DNA of 64,000 bases. It comes from Rhynchopus euleeides. Taxonomy: Eukaryota > Euglenozoa > Diplonemea > Diplonemida > Diplonemidae. A program made the translations under genes and the position numbers. The notes under the pieces were generated by a model. It saw only the letters and a program-made list of their open reading frames with translations, did not search any database and was not told the DNA's origin. Positions within the stretch are counted from its first letter, which is position 1, and every line of letters starts with the position of its first letter. Where the stretch lies: the NCBI GenBank assembly GCA_963210315.1, contig OY723296.1:62001-126000 (forward strand), in the 5' to 3' direction. Below, in pieces: positions 63,923 through 64,000 of this stretch.

Positions 63923-64000
63923 CAACTGTGCTTCCTTCTTCCTTAATGATGCGTTGACGCTTCCACCCGGAGGAGCTGAAGCAGGCACCGCTTAATGATG

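Noticed and set aside
1-64000. Retroelements or virus-like elements
   Set aside because: I saw no reverse transcriptase, integrase, capsid or envelope motifs and no long terminal direct repeats; every bounded element has inverted ends of DNA-transposon type or is a Helitron fragment.
1-64000. tRNA or rRNA genes
   Set aside because: No cloverleaf with A and B boxes or rRNA core sequence was found by eye; a covariance-model scan could still find one.

Overview
The window is nuclear DNA of a eukaryote, most likely a unicellular protist. The host genes have short GT-AG introns (45, 68, 75, 78 and 159 nt inferred here), no ribosome-binding sites and no operon-type overlaps, and the gaps between them hold many terminal-inverted-repeat (TIR) DNA transposons. 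I cannot name the species. All eight recognisable host genes lie on the minus strand, and several have an AG a few bases before the ATG, often behind a pyrimidine-rich stretch. That pattern fits one-way gene clusters with spliced-leader trans-splicing (euglenozoans, dinoflagellates, perkinsids), but 5'-UTR introns would look the same.

Layout. 1-1959: part of a mobile segment that recurs at 51791-54096. 2620-15446: a minus-strand cluster of an insulysin-type M16 protease, a very long class 3 lipase protein, a small membrane protein, a GNAT-type acetyltransferase and a possible SM/Lsm-like protein. 16.6-30.9 kb: nested transposons. Two large elements with GGGGGCCC-type ends (18171-20701 and 20742-26504) carry arrays of a 41-bp G-rich/C-rich repeat, and a 3-kb hAT-like element holding two smaller hATs sits inside another TIR element (27562-30870). 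30974-42880: one giant gene for a secreted, membrane-anchored protein of about 3,943 residues with 16 PLAT-like domains, a recently duplicated half, a Ser/Pro/Gly stalk of about 136 ten-residue repeats and one transmembrane helix. 44.2-46.3 kb: remnants of a hAT transposase and a Helitron protein. 46404-47564: a WD40 protein. 48.1-59.5 kb: a second nest of TIR elements. 60188-61564: an MFS transporter.

The most unusual find is a 2.3-kb TIR element (51791-54096, second copy at 1-1959) that carries two minus-strand genes. One encodes a 352-residue protein with an intron that I do not recognise. The other encodes a 126-residue protein with a lysine/alanine-rich tail and a segment resembling the C-terminal half of histone H2B. 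The H2B-like gene sits between two direct copies of the element's right end, which suggests cargo capture. In the first copy a hAT-like element has landed inside the intron of the 352-residue gene, and the second copy preserves the empty site, giving an exact 8-bp target duplication.

Host genes look unrelated in function (protein turnover, lipid hydrolysis, acetyl transfer, adhesion, transport). Calls rest on motifs read by eye; no database search was run. Element boundaries are read from terminal inverted repeats plus matching flanking bases.
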